A stretch of DNA of 64,000 nucleotides from Salinispira pacifica (GTDB taxonomy: Bacteria; Spirochaetota; Spirochaetia; DSM-27196; Salinispiraceae), in assembly GCF_000507245.1 (NCBI RefSeq), contig NC_023035.1, positions 1,403,501-1,467,500 on the forward strand. Reading direction: 5' to 3'. The translations under genes and the position numbers were made by a program. Under the pieces are notes generated by a model. The model made no database searches. It was not told the origin of the DNA and saw only the letters and a list, made by a program, of their open reading frames with translations. Shown piece by piece: positions 25,945 to 34,095 of the stretch. Positions within the stretch are counted from its first letter, which is position 1; each line of letters begins with the position of its first letter.

Positions 25945-27047
25945 AAGAAGGAGCCCGTCTCAGTACATCCATGGTCATCTCTCTTCTGATCCACCTGGTA
26001 CTTATATCTCTGTGGCTGATCATTTCCGCCATCTCTCCCCCGGAGGAACCGGAAACCCTGCAGGTAGTGCTTGCGCCGGCAGCTCCTCCCCCTGCAGTTG
26101 ATGCCTCAGACCCTGAGAACGACACAACCAGGCTCCCTGAAGCTCCGGAGTCCGCAGTAGAAACGCCGGAAGCACCGCCCGAAGCAGCAACAGAATCAGC
26201 GCCGGAATCGGCCCCCGATCCGGCCGCCGATCCAAACCCGGCTGAGAACAGCCGGGGAACCTCAACAGATTCCCGGTCCCAGCCCTCCGGCGGTTCCCGA
26301 CCCCCTGAGACCGCCAGAGCCGATGATGCCGCAGGAAGGACAACTCCTCCGACCATACCCGACGATCCCGATCCCCTGGACTGGCAGGTTCCCAGGGAAA
26401 GGGATGAACGCAGCTCCACCGACCTCAGCGGGTTTCTCAGCGATGATGAACAGTCGGAGCGGGATCGGCAGCTTGAAGAGTGGCGTAACAGCAATTCCGC
26501 CGGCGATACTGGCGGATCCGACAGCACGCCTGGCCGGGATACAGCCCCTCCCCGCTCTGACACCGGTGAAGATGATCCGGGTGAAAGGGGCCCGGACCCT
26601 GAGCTTGCTGAGCGTCTGGCGTGCATCCGGGAAGAGACCCGAAGCAGCGACAACAGTGCTGACTCCGACCGGGCGGACGGCCCATCAGAAAGCCCGGCGG
26701 ATGACCAGACAAGCGATCCGGACAGGGATCCCGGGGACAGCAGCGCAGAATCTCTCCGCCGGCAGGGAATTTCCGGGGAAATCCTCCAGCAGGGCAGGGA
26801 CCTGATCAGCGAAGATCGGCTTGATCTCGGCCGATATCTGGATCAGAGTGATGTGAGCTGGGATTCACGGATTCGAATTAAGTTCACCGTTGACAGTGAT
26901 GGCTTTGTCACCATCTTGAATCCGGAGAGTTACTCGGCCTATAATCAGCTGAGCAGAGCCATTGAGCGCCTTTTTACCGGTCCGGTGTTCGAGCCCGATC
27001 CCGATGCGCCTCCTGTTCGAGGGTCAATCGTATTTCAAATCCGCTGA
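25941..27047 (+). CDS. TonB/TolA-like energy transducer
   Basis: 368 residues from TTG 25941, which overlaps the exbD stop and follows GAGGA. One N-terminal membrane helix (about 11-32, MVISLLIHLVLISLWLII, with the His-containing helix typical of TonB). A long Pro/Glu/Asp/Ser-rich, probably extended, periplasmic spacer (about 35-285). A TonB-like C-terminal domain (about 300-368: IRIKFTVDSDGFVTILNP, LSRAIERLFTGPVFEPD, RGSIVFQIR). It would transmit force from ExbB/ExbD to a partner at the outer membrane, here probably the co-encoded TPR protein or barrel (inference). It is the last gene of the long operon. Confidence 0.85.
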   Translation: MKEGARLSTSMVISLLIHLVLISLWLIISAISPPEEPETLQVVLAPAAPPPAVDASDPENDTTRLPEAPESAVETPEAPPEAATESAPESAPDPAADPNPAENSRGTSTDSRSQPSGGSRPPETARADDAAGRTTPPTIPDDPDPLDWQVPRERDERSSTDLSGFLSDDEQSERDRQLEEWRNSNSAGDTGGSDSTPGRDTAPPRSDTGEDDPGERGPDPELAERLACIREETRSSDNSADSDRADGPSESPADDQTSDPDRDPGDSSAESLRRQGISGEILQQGRDLISEDRLDLGRYLDQSDVSWDSRIRIKFTVDSDGFVTILNPESYSAYNQLSRAIERLFTGPVFEPDPDAPPVRGSIVFQIR

Positions 27048-27066
27048 AATCCGCTGAAATCCGGCG
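27037..27066 (+). repeat. 10-bp tandem repeat across the tonB-like stop codon
   Basis: AAATCCGCTG twice (27037-27056) plus a diverged third copy AAATCCGGCG. The stop TGA (27045-27047) spans the junction of copies 1 and 2, so, as at 24597, the duplicated bases lie at a gene's very end. Confidence 0.9.
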
Positions 27067-27111
27067 ATCTCAGCAACAAGCAGGCGATATTAACAACAAT
27101 CAAAGGAAAAG

Positions 27112-27135
27112 CACTGGTCCATATTCGGACCGGTG
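27112..27135 (+). other. Hairpin in the leader of the HAD gene
   Basis: CACTGGTCC pairs with GGACCGGTG (9 bp, one G-U) around ATATTC. No T run follows, so it is not a standard terminator of the preceding operon. It ends 13 bases before the next start codon and may affect initiation there, or end transcription with Rho. Confidence 0.55.
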
Positions 27136-27148
27136 ATGAGAGTTATAC

Positions 27149-27811
27149 ATGAAACAGATACACGCAGTTGCCTTCGATATAGACGGAACCTTATATCCCA
27201 ACAGGAGAATGTATCTGGCCAGTCTGGGGTTTGCCCTGGGCCATTTCCGGCTGCTGAATGCCTTCAGAAAAGTTCGCAAGGAACTGAGAGATACCCGTCC
27301 GGTGGAGGATTTTTATGAGCTTCAGGCCCGGCTTTTCGGCCGGCGGATCGGTGTGGACACCGACGAAGCCCGGGAAATCATAAACCGCACCTTCTATACC
27401 CGTTGGGAATCGGTACTCCGCAAGGTGAACCTTTATCCCGGAGTATTGGACCTGATCCGGTTGCTCAAGGAAAAAAATATTCCCCTGGCGGTGATGTCCG
27501 ATTTTCCCGTTGTAACCAAGATGAAAATTCTCAACATCGAAAACTATTTCGATGTTGAAATGAGCTCTGAAGAGGTGGGCTATCTGAAGCCTAATCCCGA
27601 GCCTTTCCTGGAAATGGCCCGGCAGCTGAATGTGAAGCCGGAAAATCTTCTCTATGTGGGGAACAGTTTTCACTACGATGTGTTGGGCGCACACTCCCTG
27701 GGAATGATGACTGCACATATCAGCTCCCGAAAACCGGAAAAATCTCCTGCGGATTTTACATTTAAAAGATATTCTTCACTCCGGGACTGGATTCTTCCCC
27801 GGCTTGATTGA
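27149..27811 (+). CDS. HAD-superfamily hydrolase (subfamily IA)
   Basis: 220 residues. Motif I DIDGTLYPN with nucleophile and acid/base Asp near residues 8-10, motif II MSDFP, motif III K in EVGYLKPNPEPF, motif IV YVGNSFHYDVLGAHSLGM. An alpha-helical cap lies between motifs I and II (about 15-90), as in phosphoglycolate phosphatase-like enzymes. Substrate cannot be told. It stands apart from its neighbours. Confidence 0.88.
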   Translation: MKQIHAVAFDIDGTLYPNRRMYLASLGFALGHFRLLNAFRKVRKELRDTRPVEDFYELQARLFGRRIGVDTDEAREIINRTFYTRWESVLRKVNLYPGVLDLIRLLKEKNIPLAVMSDFPVVTKMKILNIENYFDVEMSSEEVGYLKPNPEPFLEMARQLNVKPENLLYVGNSFHYDVLGAHSLGMMTAHISSRKPEKSPADFTFKRYSSLRDWILPRLD

Positions 27812-27867
27812 ACTTGTCTTCCCCTGCCCATCTTACTATCTTTATCGTCATAAAGATTACAAAAAAT

Positions 27868-27883
27868 ATCAGGTAAACCTGAT
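27868..27883. promoter_or_regulatory. Palindromic operator candidate upstream of the pirin gene
   Basis: ATCAGGT-AA-ACCTGAT, a perfect 7-bp inverted repeat with a two-base centre, 20 bases before the pirin start codon. No T run follows, and its size suits a dimeric regulator. The regulator is unknown. Confidence 0.5.
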
Positions 27884-27903
27884 CATTTGAAGATGAGGTA
27901 GAT

Positions 27904-28821
27904 ATGTCCATCCGTCCTGTTACAAAAATATCCCACGCAAGTCCCGCAATAGAGGGTGCCGGTGTGCATCTGCACCGGGCATTCGGTTTCGGAGATACCG
28001 CAGCCAGTGATCCGTTCCTTCTTTTCGATGATTTCCGGAACAACGATCCCCGGCTGTACAGCAAAGGTTTTCCCTGGCATCCCCACCGGGGAATTGAAAC
28101 CATCACCTATGTTCTGGCCGGAGAAGTGGATCACGGCGACAGTCTGGGGAATACGGGAACACTGGGTGCAGGAGATGTTCAGTGGATGACCGCCGGAAGC
28201 GGAATCATTCATCAGGAGATGCCCCGGGGAGATGCTGCAGGTGCCATGCACGGGTTTCAGCTGTGGGCGAACCTGCCTTCATCCAAAAAAATGACCGACC
28301 CCAGGTATCAGGATATCCCCTCCGGAGAAATACCCGAGGTAACCGAGGACGACGGAACCAAGGTGCGCATCATCACCGGAGAGTTCTGGGGAAAGCGGGG
28401 CCCGGTTGAGGGCATTGCGGCAGACCCCCGTTATCTGGATATCTCCGTCCCGCCGGGAAAAGAGCGTTTTTTCAAAATCGATCTGACTCACAACGCCTTT
28501 GCATATGTGTTCGCCGGTTCCGGCAGCTTTCGGGGTGCCTCGGATCCGTTTCTTGCTCCCACCGAGTATGTAAATGCAGAGGGCACCACAGAAGCGCTGC
28601 CCTCACACCCTGTGGAGAACCGCAATCTGGTCTTGTTCGACCGGGGTGATGAAGTTCTGGTGAGAGCGGGGGAGGATGGGATCCGGTTCCTTCTGGTCTC
28701 CGGCCAGCCCCTGAAAGAGCCTGTTGCCTGGCACGGGCCCATTGTAATGAACAGTCAGGGAGAGATCCGTCAGGCTCTCAGTGATCTTCAGACCGGGAAT
28801 TTTCTCAGGACTTCCCAATAA
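27904..28821 (+). CDS. Pirin-family bicupin protein
   Basis: 305 residues. N-terminal cupin with the metal-binding pattern of pirins: HPHRGIETITYVLAGEVDHGDSLGN, with both HxH histidines, and WMTAGSGIIHQEMP with the later His and Glu. DPFLLFDDFR near residue 40 and GFQLWANLPSSKKM are also typical. Some pirins oxidise quercetin; others bind regulators or metabolic enzymes. The role here is unknown. GAGG precedes ATG 27904. A palindrome at 27868 suggests its own control. Confidence 0.92.
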   Translation: MSIRPVTKISHASPAIEGAGVHLHRAFGFGDTAASDPFLLFDDFRNNDPRLYSKGFPWHPHRGIETITYVLAGEVDHGDSLGNTGTLGAGDVQWMTAGSGIIHQEMPRGDAAGAMHGFQLWANLPSSKKMTDPRYQDIPSGEIPEVTEDDGTKVRIITGEFWGKRGPVEGIAADPRYLDISVPPGKERFFKIDLTHNAFAYVFAGSGSFRGASDPFLAPTEYVNAEGTTEALPSHPVENRNLVLFDRGDEVLVRAGEDGIRFLLVSGQPLKEPVAWHGPIVMNSQGEIRQALSDLQTGNFLRTSQ

Positions 28822-28868
28822 ATTCTCCAAAAATACCCCTCAACCCTCGTCAAATTTGATTTTTATTG

Positions 28869-28898
28869 TATAATATATATGACCCTTAATAGGGTCAT
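28869..28898 (+). promoter_or_regulatory. -10 box and inverted repeat before the giant coiled-coil gene
   Basis: TATAAT at 28869-28874 is a perfect -10 box, with no good -35. Five bases later is ATGACCCT-TAAT-AGGGTCAT (28879-28898), an 8-bp inverted repeat placed where transcription would begin. It could be an operator or a 5' hairpin on the mRNA. The ribosome site GAGGGA follows, then ATG 28913. Confidence 0.6.
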
Positions 28899-28912
28899 GG
28901 GAGAGGGAACAA

Positions 28913-31900
28913 ATGATGTTTACGCTGGGAGACCTGCTCATCCTCAGCGTGGCGGTGATAGTTGTATTAATATTCCGCCACCTGGACAGGAATAACAGAT
29001 CCCTGGAGAAGGTTAAGAAGTTCAGTGACCGGATCCAGCAGGAACTTGCAGAAATTGCCGAAGAAAAATCACAACAGCTACAGGATATCTCTATAGGGGT
29101 GGATGTGCATCAGCAATCCGCCCGGAGGGCTATAGAGCGTCTTGAGGCATCCGCCGAAGAGCTGAATGCCAAAGCAGCTCACATCGATGAAATTCAGCAA
29201 CGCATAGACGAGTATGATTTAGCTTTGAAACAGTTGGTGGAAATGACCAATAAGGCTGAAGAGAACATGAAGGGAATCCAGAAGGAATCCGCCTATGTTG
29301 ATACCGTGGGCAGGCGGATCAAGGATGCCCGGAAACAGATGGAGGGAATCGAAAAGCAGATCCCCTCTTTGTTGGAAGATTTCGAGAAGCGGAACTCCCG
29401 CCAGCTGGAACATACCGGTGCACAGGTTCTTAAAGACGGCGAAAAAATGGCCGCCGATCTTCAGCAGAGGGTGGAGGATGCCAGAGCTCAGGCGGCGGAT
29501 ACCCTCAGCGGACTGGAACAGCGGTCACTGGAAGTCCAGGCGGGGATGGATGGTCATTCGGCATCGCTGGTTGAATCTATGGAGGAGCGTTTCGGTGCAT
29601 TCCGGGATGAACTGAACCAGGCCGAAGAGACTTTCCGCAGCAAAATGAATGAGATAGCCACCAAGGCCAGAAACTTTGAACTTCAGGCATTTTCCGAACT
29701 CCAGGAGGAACTGGACGGAAGAAGAAGCGACCTTCGAAGCTCATTAATCGAGAGCATGGAGCAGCAGCAGAGCGAACTTGAGCAGAAGTTCGAAGATGCC
29801 CGGCAGGAGAACAGTTCCAGGCTGGATACTACTCTCGGCGAACTTCAGGAGCAGCTTCGGGAAGACAGCTCTCTGATTAAAACCCAGGCTCAGGAACAGC
29901 AGCAGGAGCTGACCCGGAAATTCAGCGAGCTTGAGTCAGAGCTTGAAGAACAGAGCTCTTCCTACCGGGGGCGGCTGAGCGAACATCAGGAAGAATTCGA
30001 AAACGGGTTCATTCGGATCCAGCAGGAAATTGAAGACAAACTGCAGCAGAGCCGTGAAGAGGGCAGCCTGAAAGCCGACGAGCTGCTGAATCGCATCAGC
30101 ATGGACGTGGAGGCCAGAGGGCAGAGTCTGGAGCAGACAATCGAAAATCAGCTCCAGGACCTGGATGCCCGGGTTCAGCTTTCCCATAATCAGATCGACA
30201 CCCGTTTCTCCGAGCTTCGGGAGCGCCTTGATGACTGGATGGAGCGATCCAACAGCTATATCGGAAATCTGGATACCCGGTTCTCCGAACTGAATGAAAA
30301 GAGCATCAGGCTGGAACAGGATCATACCGCCCGGCTTGAACAGATAGAAGCCGAAATTGTACGCACCGAGGACGATGTAAACACCCGCTTCCAGAGCCTG
30401 AAAAATGCAAGTCAGCAGCTTGTCCACGATGCCGAGGAGTACGTGAACCGGGAAATCCAGGAAAGCAGCGAACGCAATACCCGGAATCTGGAGAACCGCT
30501 TCTCCCAGGTGGACAGTAAGATACAGGAGGCTCAGGACTCGGCCTATCAGCAGGTGGAGCAAATTCGTCAGCGCATAGAGGAATGGCAGGAAGGGTTCCA
30601 GGCTGAGATGGATGCCCACAGCGGTGAAGGAGCAAAGCTCCTCCACCAGGCCAGAGAAGAGTTTATGGAAAAGGCCCGTCGGGTGTATGACGACCAGGAT
30701 GAGCGTTCCAAAGAACTCCAGGAGAACTTCCAGGCCATCATCCGGGAGCAGGATCAGAAACTTCACGAACAGCTGGATTCCAGCGGACATGAGATACAGA
30801 GGATTCAAGGCCTGCAGGAAGATAACCAGCGGAAAATTCAGGAGATAGACGTAAGCCTTCAGAATGCCGTGGATGAGCTGCGCCGGAAGTTAAGCGACAC
30901 TCATGGAAACCTGGAGCAAAGCATTTCTGAAGAAACCCTGCAGATGGAGCAGAAAATTCTGGGGCAGCTTGAAAAGCGTCTCATGGATTACGAGGGCAGC
31001 ATCAACTACCGCCTTTCCCGTCTTGAAAATGTGGGTGCTGAGCTGGAGGAAATGGATTCCAGAATTCACGAATCCATGGAGTTGGTCTCTGCATCTGTAA
31101 ATGACGATATGGAAAAAATGAGTCAGGAGCTGAAGAGTCAGCGGGAAGAGGATCTGGTTCGAGCCCGGGAGGAGATGGAAACCCTGGCGCATCAGATCTC
31201 ATCTCATCAGCAGGAATTGGAAGATCTGAAGGAACAGAGTCATGCCAGCATGTCAAAGCAGCTGGAAGTCCTGGAGCAGGAATTTTTCAATGATCTTCGA
31301 CAGCGCCAGCAGAATCTGGATAAGCGTCTTGAGTCCTGGACTGAAGAATTTGACAGCAACCTGGACAGACTGAGCAGTGAAGCAGAAGAAGAGCGCCTGA
31401 ACCTGGAACGAAAGTACGTGGATGACTTTGCCGGCCGTATCGAGAGTCTTCGCGGCGGACTCGGGGACCGGATTGATGAGCTTCAGAGCGAGTTCAGAGA
31501 CAGGGAAGGCTTGATCCGGGAGGACTTAAATGCTCTCGCCGAAAAGGTAGGCTCGGCAAAGGCGGGGCTTGATGACCAGCTGGGAGTTTTTGAACAGCAG
31601 TCACGCTCAATTATTGATGACCGTTTTCAGGATATCCAGACTTTGCTCAGCAGCAAGCTTACTGAAGCGGAATCTGACATGGATGGTAAACTGTCCCGGC
31701 TTCATCAGAGCATGAGCGAACGGGACGGAGAAATCCGGGAACTTCATGAAACCATTCGCTCAGATGTCACCATCTGGCAGAATCAGATTCTCCAGCGTCT
31801 GAAAGGCTCGGAGAGCGGAATCGAAGAGGAGATGTCCAATTTCAGGGTGAGAATTACCGAAACCCTGACTGCACTGAAAGAAGAATACAGCAGCGAGAAG

Positions 31901-33133
31901 GATGATATTGTCGCCTCCGGGGAGAACGCCCGGGCCCAGCTCCGTAACGGTATCCAGGAAGCATCTGTACAGCTGAATGAACTTCAGTCAAATCTTAACG
32001 ATAAGACCGAAGAGGCTCTGAATCGTTTCAATATGGACTACCAGAGTTTTATCAAAGAGATCGAACAGAAGGGCCGGGAATTCGGTCATGAAGTGGATGA
32101 TTCGGTTCGGGAGTTCAGGGGATTCGTTTCATCCACAAGAGACGAGTTTGAGGCTGCGCAAAAGCGGCTTATGGACCGTCTCAACGAAGATCTCCGTATG
32201 CTTGATGTGAATATCAAACAGATTGAGAAAAAACAGAAAAATTTCCTCCAGCAGACCAAGCTTTTTGAGCGGGCCGATAATCTGAAAAAGAGCCTGATGG
32301 AAGATGTGGCACAGCTGAAATCCGAAATTGATCGGGTGCAGAATGAGCGCAAGCAGGTTGAGGAGCTGGACGGAGAATTTAAGCGGATTCGAAAACTCGG
32401 CGATGAAGCCACCGAAAAAATGAACCGGTTCATCGGTGAACAGCGCAGGCTGGAAGGTATTGAGGATGATTATAAAAAACTGATGACCCTCTCTTCCAAC
32501 GTGGACAGTCAGTTGGATAAGGTTACCAGTAAGCACGACAGTCTCCAGCAGATGCAGCTTGCCATCCGCAATCTGGATGATCTGCAGAAAGAGCTGGATC
32601 AACGCTACGACCGCCTGAGCAAGCGGAAGGAAGTGATCGATACTACCCTGGAAGGGGTGGATAGAAACTTTCATCAGCTTACCGATCTTGAAACGCGAAT
32701 TACCGACCTTCATGGCCATATCAGCGGACTGAACAAGAACGCCGATGATCTGAAGGAACGCCTTGAGAGCCTTGCCATGAATAAAAAGGAATCGGATATG
32801 GCCTTGAGGAATCTCAATAACCTGAACCAGGCCATGGAAGAGATCGATCAGCGTATGTCGGATATGCAGAAGGCCAGAGAATGGCTGGCCCGCACCGAGA
32901 CCCGCCTGGAAGACGTTTCCCAGCAGGCGGATCAGCGGGTTCAACTCCTGGGCAGCATTACCGGGCAGCAGAAAAACGGCGCAGCTGAAGATGACCGCCC
33001 GGCTCCTTCGGTTTCGGTGCGGGATATGGTAATCAAACTGAAACACCAGGGATGGAAAATCGAGGATATCGCCAAATCCTGCAAGGTTTCCCGGGGAGAA
33101 GTTGAGCTGATTCTTGAGATGGCCCACCGCTGA
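28913..33133 (+). CDS. SpiroCoCo-type giant coiled-coil protein with C-terminal helix-turn-helix
   Basis: 1406 residues. A single membrane helix at the N-terminus (about 4-22), then about 1300 residues of nearly unbroken heptad-rich coiled coil, very rich in Glu, Gln, Arg, Ser and Asp and poor in Pro. From about 1360, SVRDMVIKLKHQGWKIEDIAKSCKVSRGEVELILEM forms a helix-turn-helix of the sigma-region-4/DUF6115 style. It matches my memory of the NCBI 'SpiroCoCo family coiled-coil protein'. It is likely a cytoplasmic filament or scaffold attached to the inner membrane; whether the HTH binds DNA is open. Its own promoter and terminator make it monocistronic. Confidence 0.85.
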   Translation: MMFTLGDLLILSVAVIVVLIFRHLDRNNRSLEKVKKFSDRIQQELAEIAEEKSQQLQDISIGVDVHQQSARRAIERLEASAEELNAKAAHIDEIQQRIDEYDLALKQLVEMTNKAEENMKGIQKESAYVDTVGRRIKDARKQMEGIEKQIPSLLEDFEKRNSRQLEHTGAQVLKDGEKMAADLQQRVEDARAQAADTLSGLEQRSLEVQAGMDGHSASLVESMEERFGAFRDELNQAEETFRSKMNEIATKARNFELQAFSELQEELDGRRSDLRSSLIESMEQQQSELEQKFEDARQENSSRLDTTLGELQEQLREDSSLIKTQAQEQQQELTRKFSELESELEEQSSSYRGRLSEHQEEFENGFIRIQQEIEDKLQQSREEGSLKADELLNRISMDVEARGQSLEQTIENQLQDLDARVQLSHNQIDTRFSELRERLDDWMERSNSYIGNLDTRFSELNEKSIRLEQDHTARLEQIEAEIVRTEDDVNTRFQSLKNASQQLVHDAEEYVNREIQESSERNTRNLENRFSQVDSKIQEAQDSAYQQVEQIRQRIEEWQEGFQAEMDAHSGEGAKLLHQAREEFMEKARRVYDDQDERSKELQENFQAIIREQDQKLHEQLDSSGHEIQRIQGLQEDNQRKIQEIDVSLQNAVDELRRKLSDTHGNLEQSISEETLQMEQKILGQLEKRLMDYEGSINYRLSRLENVGAELEEMDSRIHESMELVSASVNDDMEKMSQELKSQREEDLVRAREEMETLAHQISSHQQELEDLKEQSHASMSKQLEVLEQEFFNDLRQRQQNLDKRLESWTEEFDSNLDRLSSEAEEERLNLERKYVDDFAGRIESLRGGLGDRIDELQSEFRDREGLIREDLNALAEKVGSAKAGLDDQLGVFEQQSRSIIDDRFQDIQTLLSSKLTEAESDMDGKLSRLHQSMSERDGEIRELHETIRSDVTIWQNQILQRLKGSESGIEEEMSNFRVRITETLTALKEEYSSEKDDIVASGENARAQLRNGIQEASVQLNELQSNLNDKTEEALNRFNMDYQSFIKEIEQKGREFGHEVDDSVREFRGFVSSTRDEFEAAQKRLMDRLNEDLRMLDVNIKQIEKKQKNFLQQTKLFERADNLKKSLMEDVAQLKSEIDRVQNERKQVEELDGEFKRIRKLGDEATEKMNRFIGEQRRLEGIEDDYKKLMTLSSNVDSQLDKVTSKHDSLQQMQLAIRNLDDLQKELDQRYDRLSKRKEVIDTTLEGVDRNFHQLTDLETRITDLHGHISGLNKNADDLKERLESLAMNKKESDMALRNLNNLNQAMEEIDQRMSDMQKAREWLARTETRLEDVSQQADQRVQLLGSITGQQKNGAAEDDRPAPSVSVRDMVIKLKHQGWKIEDIAKSCKVSRGEVELILEMAHR

Positions 33134-33167
33134 TCTCTGCTCCTCCTGCGAGACCCTGTCCCGATCC

Positions 33168-33207
33168 AATTTCATTGCCGCCAGAATCCGGCGGTAATGA
33201 AATTTTT
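33168..33207 (+). terminator. Terminator of the giant coiled-coil gene
   Basis: A 15-bp stem with a single G-U pair (33168-33182 with 33190-33204), seven-base loop AGAATCC, and a run of T at 33203-33207. Confidence 0.9.
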
Positions 33208-33215
33208 AACATTAC

Positions 33216-33244
33216 TTGACCTTTGCAATAGCTCTGTGTATTTT
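33216..33244 (+). promoter_or_regulatory. Promoter for grpE-dnaK-dnaJ
   Basis: TTGACC (33216-33221), 17-base spacer, TATTTT (33239-33244). I looked for a CIRCE inverted repeat (the HrcA operator) and found none. hrcA is also not in front of grpE, so the heat-shock control of this operon differs from the HrcA model. Confidence 0.6.
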
Positions 33245-33304
33245 CTATTCACCAGAACACATCTAAAGAAAATCTCATTCATTTATAAGGCATAGGAGGA
33301 GTTT

Positions 33305-33958
33305 GTGGCCGTCGAGGATAAGGAGCAGCAGGTGGATGAAGCATCCCCGGAATCCGGCTCTGAAGATGACGCCCAGGCTGAGGCCGGGGAAGGGTCTGAA
33401 CTGAGTACCGATGACGATTTATCCGTAAAGGATAAGGAAATCGAACGTTTACAGCAGGAAAACAGTGATCTGAAGGATCAGTTTTTACGGAAACAAGCCG
33501 ACATGGACAACTTCAGAAAACGTCTGCTGAAAGAAAAAGAAGATGCAATAACCTTCGCAAATAAACAGCTGTTGCTGGATTTAATTACCATCATTGATAA
33601 TTTCGAACGCGCTATTAAAAGTTCTGAGGGTGCAAGGGATTTTGATTCCTTTCATGACGGAATTGTAATGATTGAGAAGGAATTCGTGGGAATGCTCGAG
33701 CGAAAGTGGCATTTAACACGGTTCGAATCAGAAGGCGAAGAGTTCGACCCCATGAAGCATGAAGCTATGATGGTTGAAGAATCCAGTGATCACGATCATC
33801 AGGTGGTGCTTCAGGACTTTCAGAAAGGGTATATGCTGAAGGATCAGGTGCTTCGTGCAGCAAAGGTAAAGGTTTCCCAGCCCGTGTCTGAAGCCCGGCA
33901 AGAAGCGGGAGATCAGGCAAAAGCTGCGGATGAAACTCATGATGATGGCGGGGAATAA
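33305..33958 (+). CDS. grpE: Nucleotide exchange factor GrpE
   Basis: 217 residues from GTG 33305 (AGGAGGA just upstream). An acidic N-terminal tail (about 1-45), a long dimerising helix (about 45-95: KQADMDNFRKRLLKEKEDAITFAN), then the beta-wing domain (about 130-190: HLTRFESEGEEFDPMKHEAMM, GYMLKDQVLRAAKVKVS). It releases ADP from DnaK. First gene of the operon; the acidic C-terminal tail (about 198-217) is also low complexity. The 137-base gap to dnaK holds a small CCCGCA/TGCGGG hairpin (34056-34074) and no clear promoter. Confidence 0.96.
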   Translation: MAVEDKEQQVDEASPESGSEDDAQAEAGEGSELSTDDDLSVKDKEIERLQQENSDLKDQFLRKQADMDNFRKRLLKEKEDAITFANKQLLLDLITIIDNFERAIKSSEGARDFDSFHDGIVMIEKEFVGMLERKWHLTRFESEGEEFDPMKHEAMMVEESSDHDHQVVLQDFQKGYMLKDQVLRAAKVKVSQPVSEARQEAGDQAKAADETHDDGGE

Positions 33959-34095
33959 AAATTCCTCCCCGCTGAGTCTGTTGAATAATTGGATCAGAAA
34001 TGGGGGAACGCCGGATCACCGGGTACTCCCGACTAAATTAATAATTTGACGAAATCCCGCAGAGAGCATGCGGGTGGAAATGCAAGGAGATATGT

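Noticed and set aside
27112-27135. Rho-independent terminator of the tonB-like gene
   Set aside because: The stem is good but no T run follows; kept as a hairpin only.
28913-33133. Long open frames on the opposite strand of the coiled-coil gene (for example 29936-30808 and 32129-33175)
   Set aside because: They are shadows caused by the biased codons of the coiled coil; they have no ribosome sites, no family motifs and low-complexity Leu-rich translations.
33134-33304. CIRCE element (TTAGCACTC-N9-GAGTGCTAA) before grpE
   Set aside because: Read through on both strands; only the terminator hairpin and a sigma-70-like promoter are present.
33714-33735. GGTTCGAATC, a T-loop-like string suggesting a tRNA
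   Set aside because: It lies inside the grpE coding frame and has no matching acceptor or anticodon stems; the same was true of other GTTCGA strings in the window.
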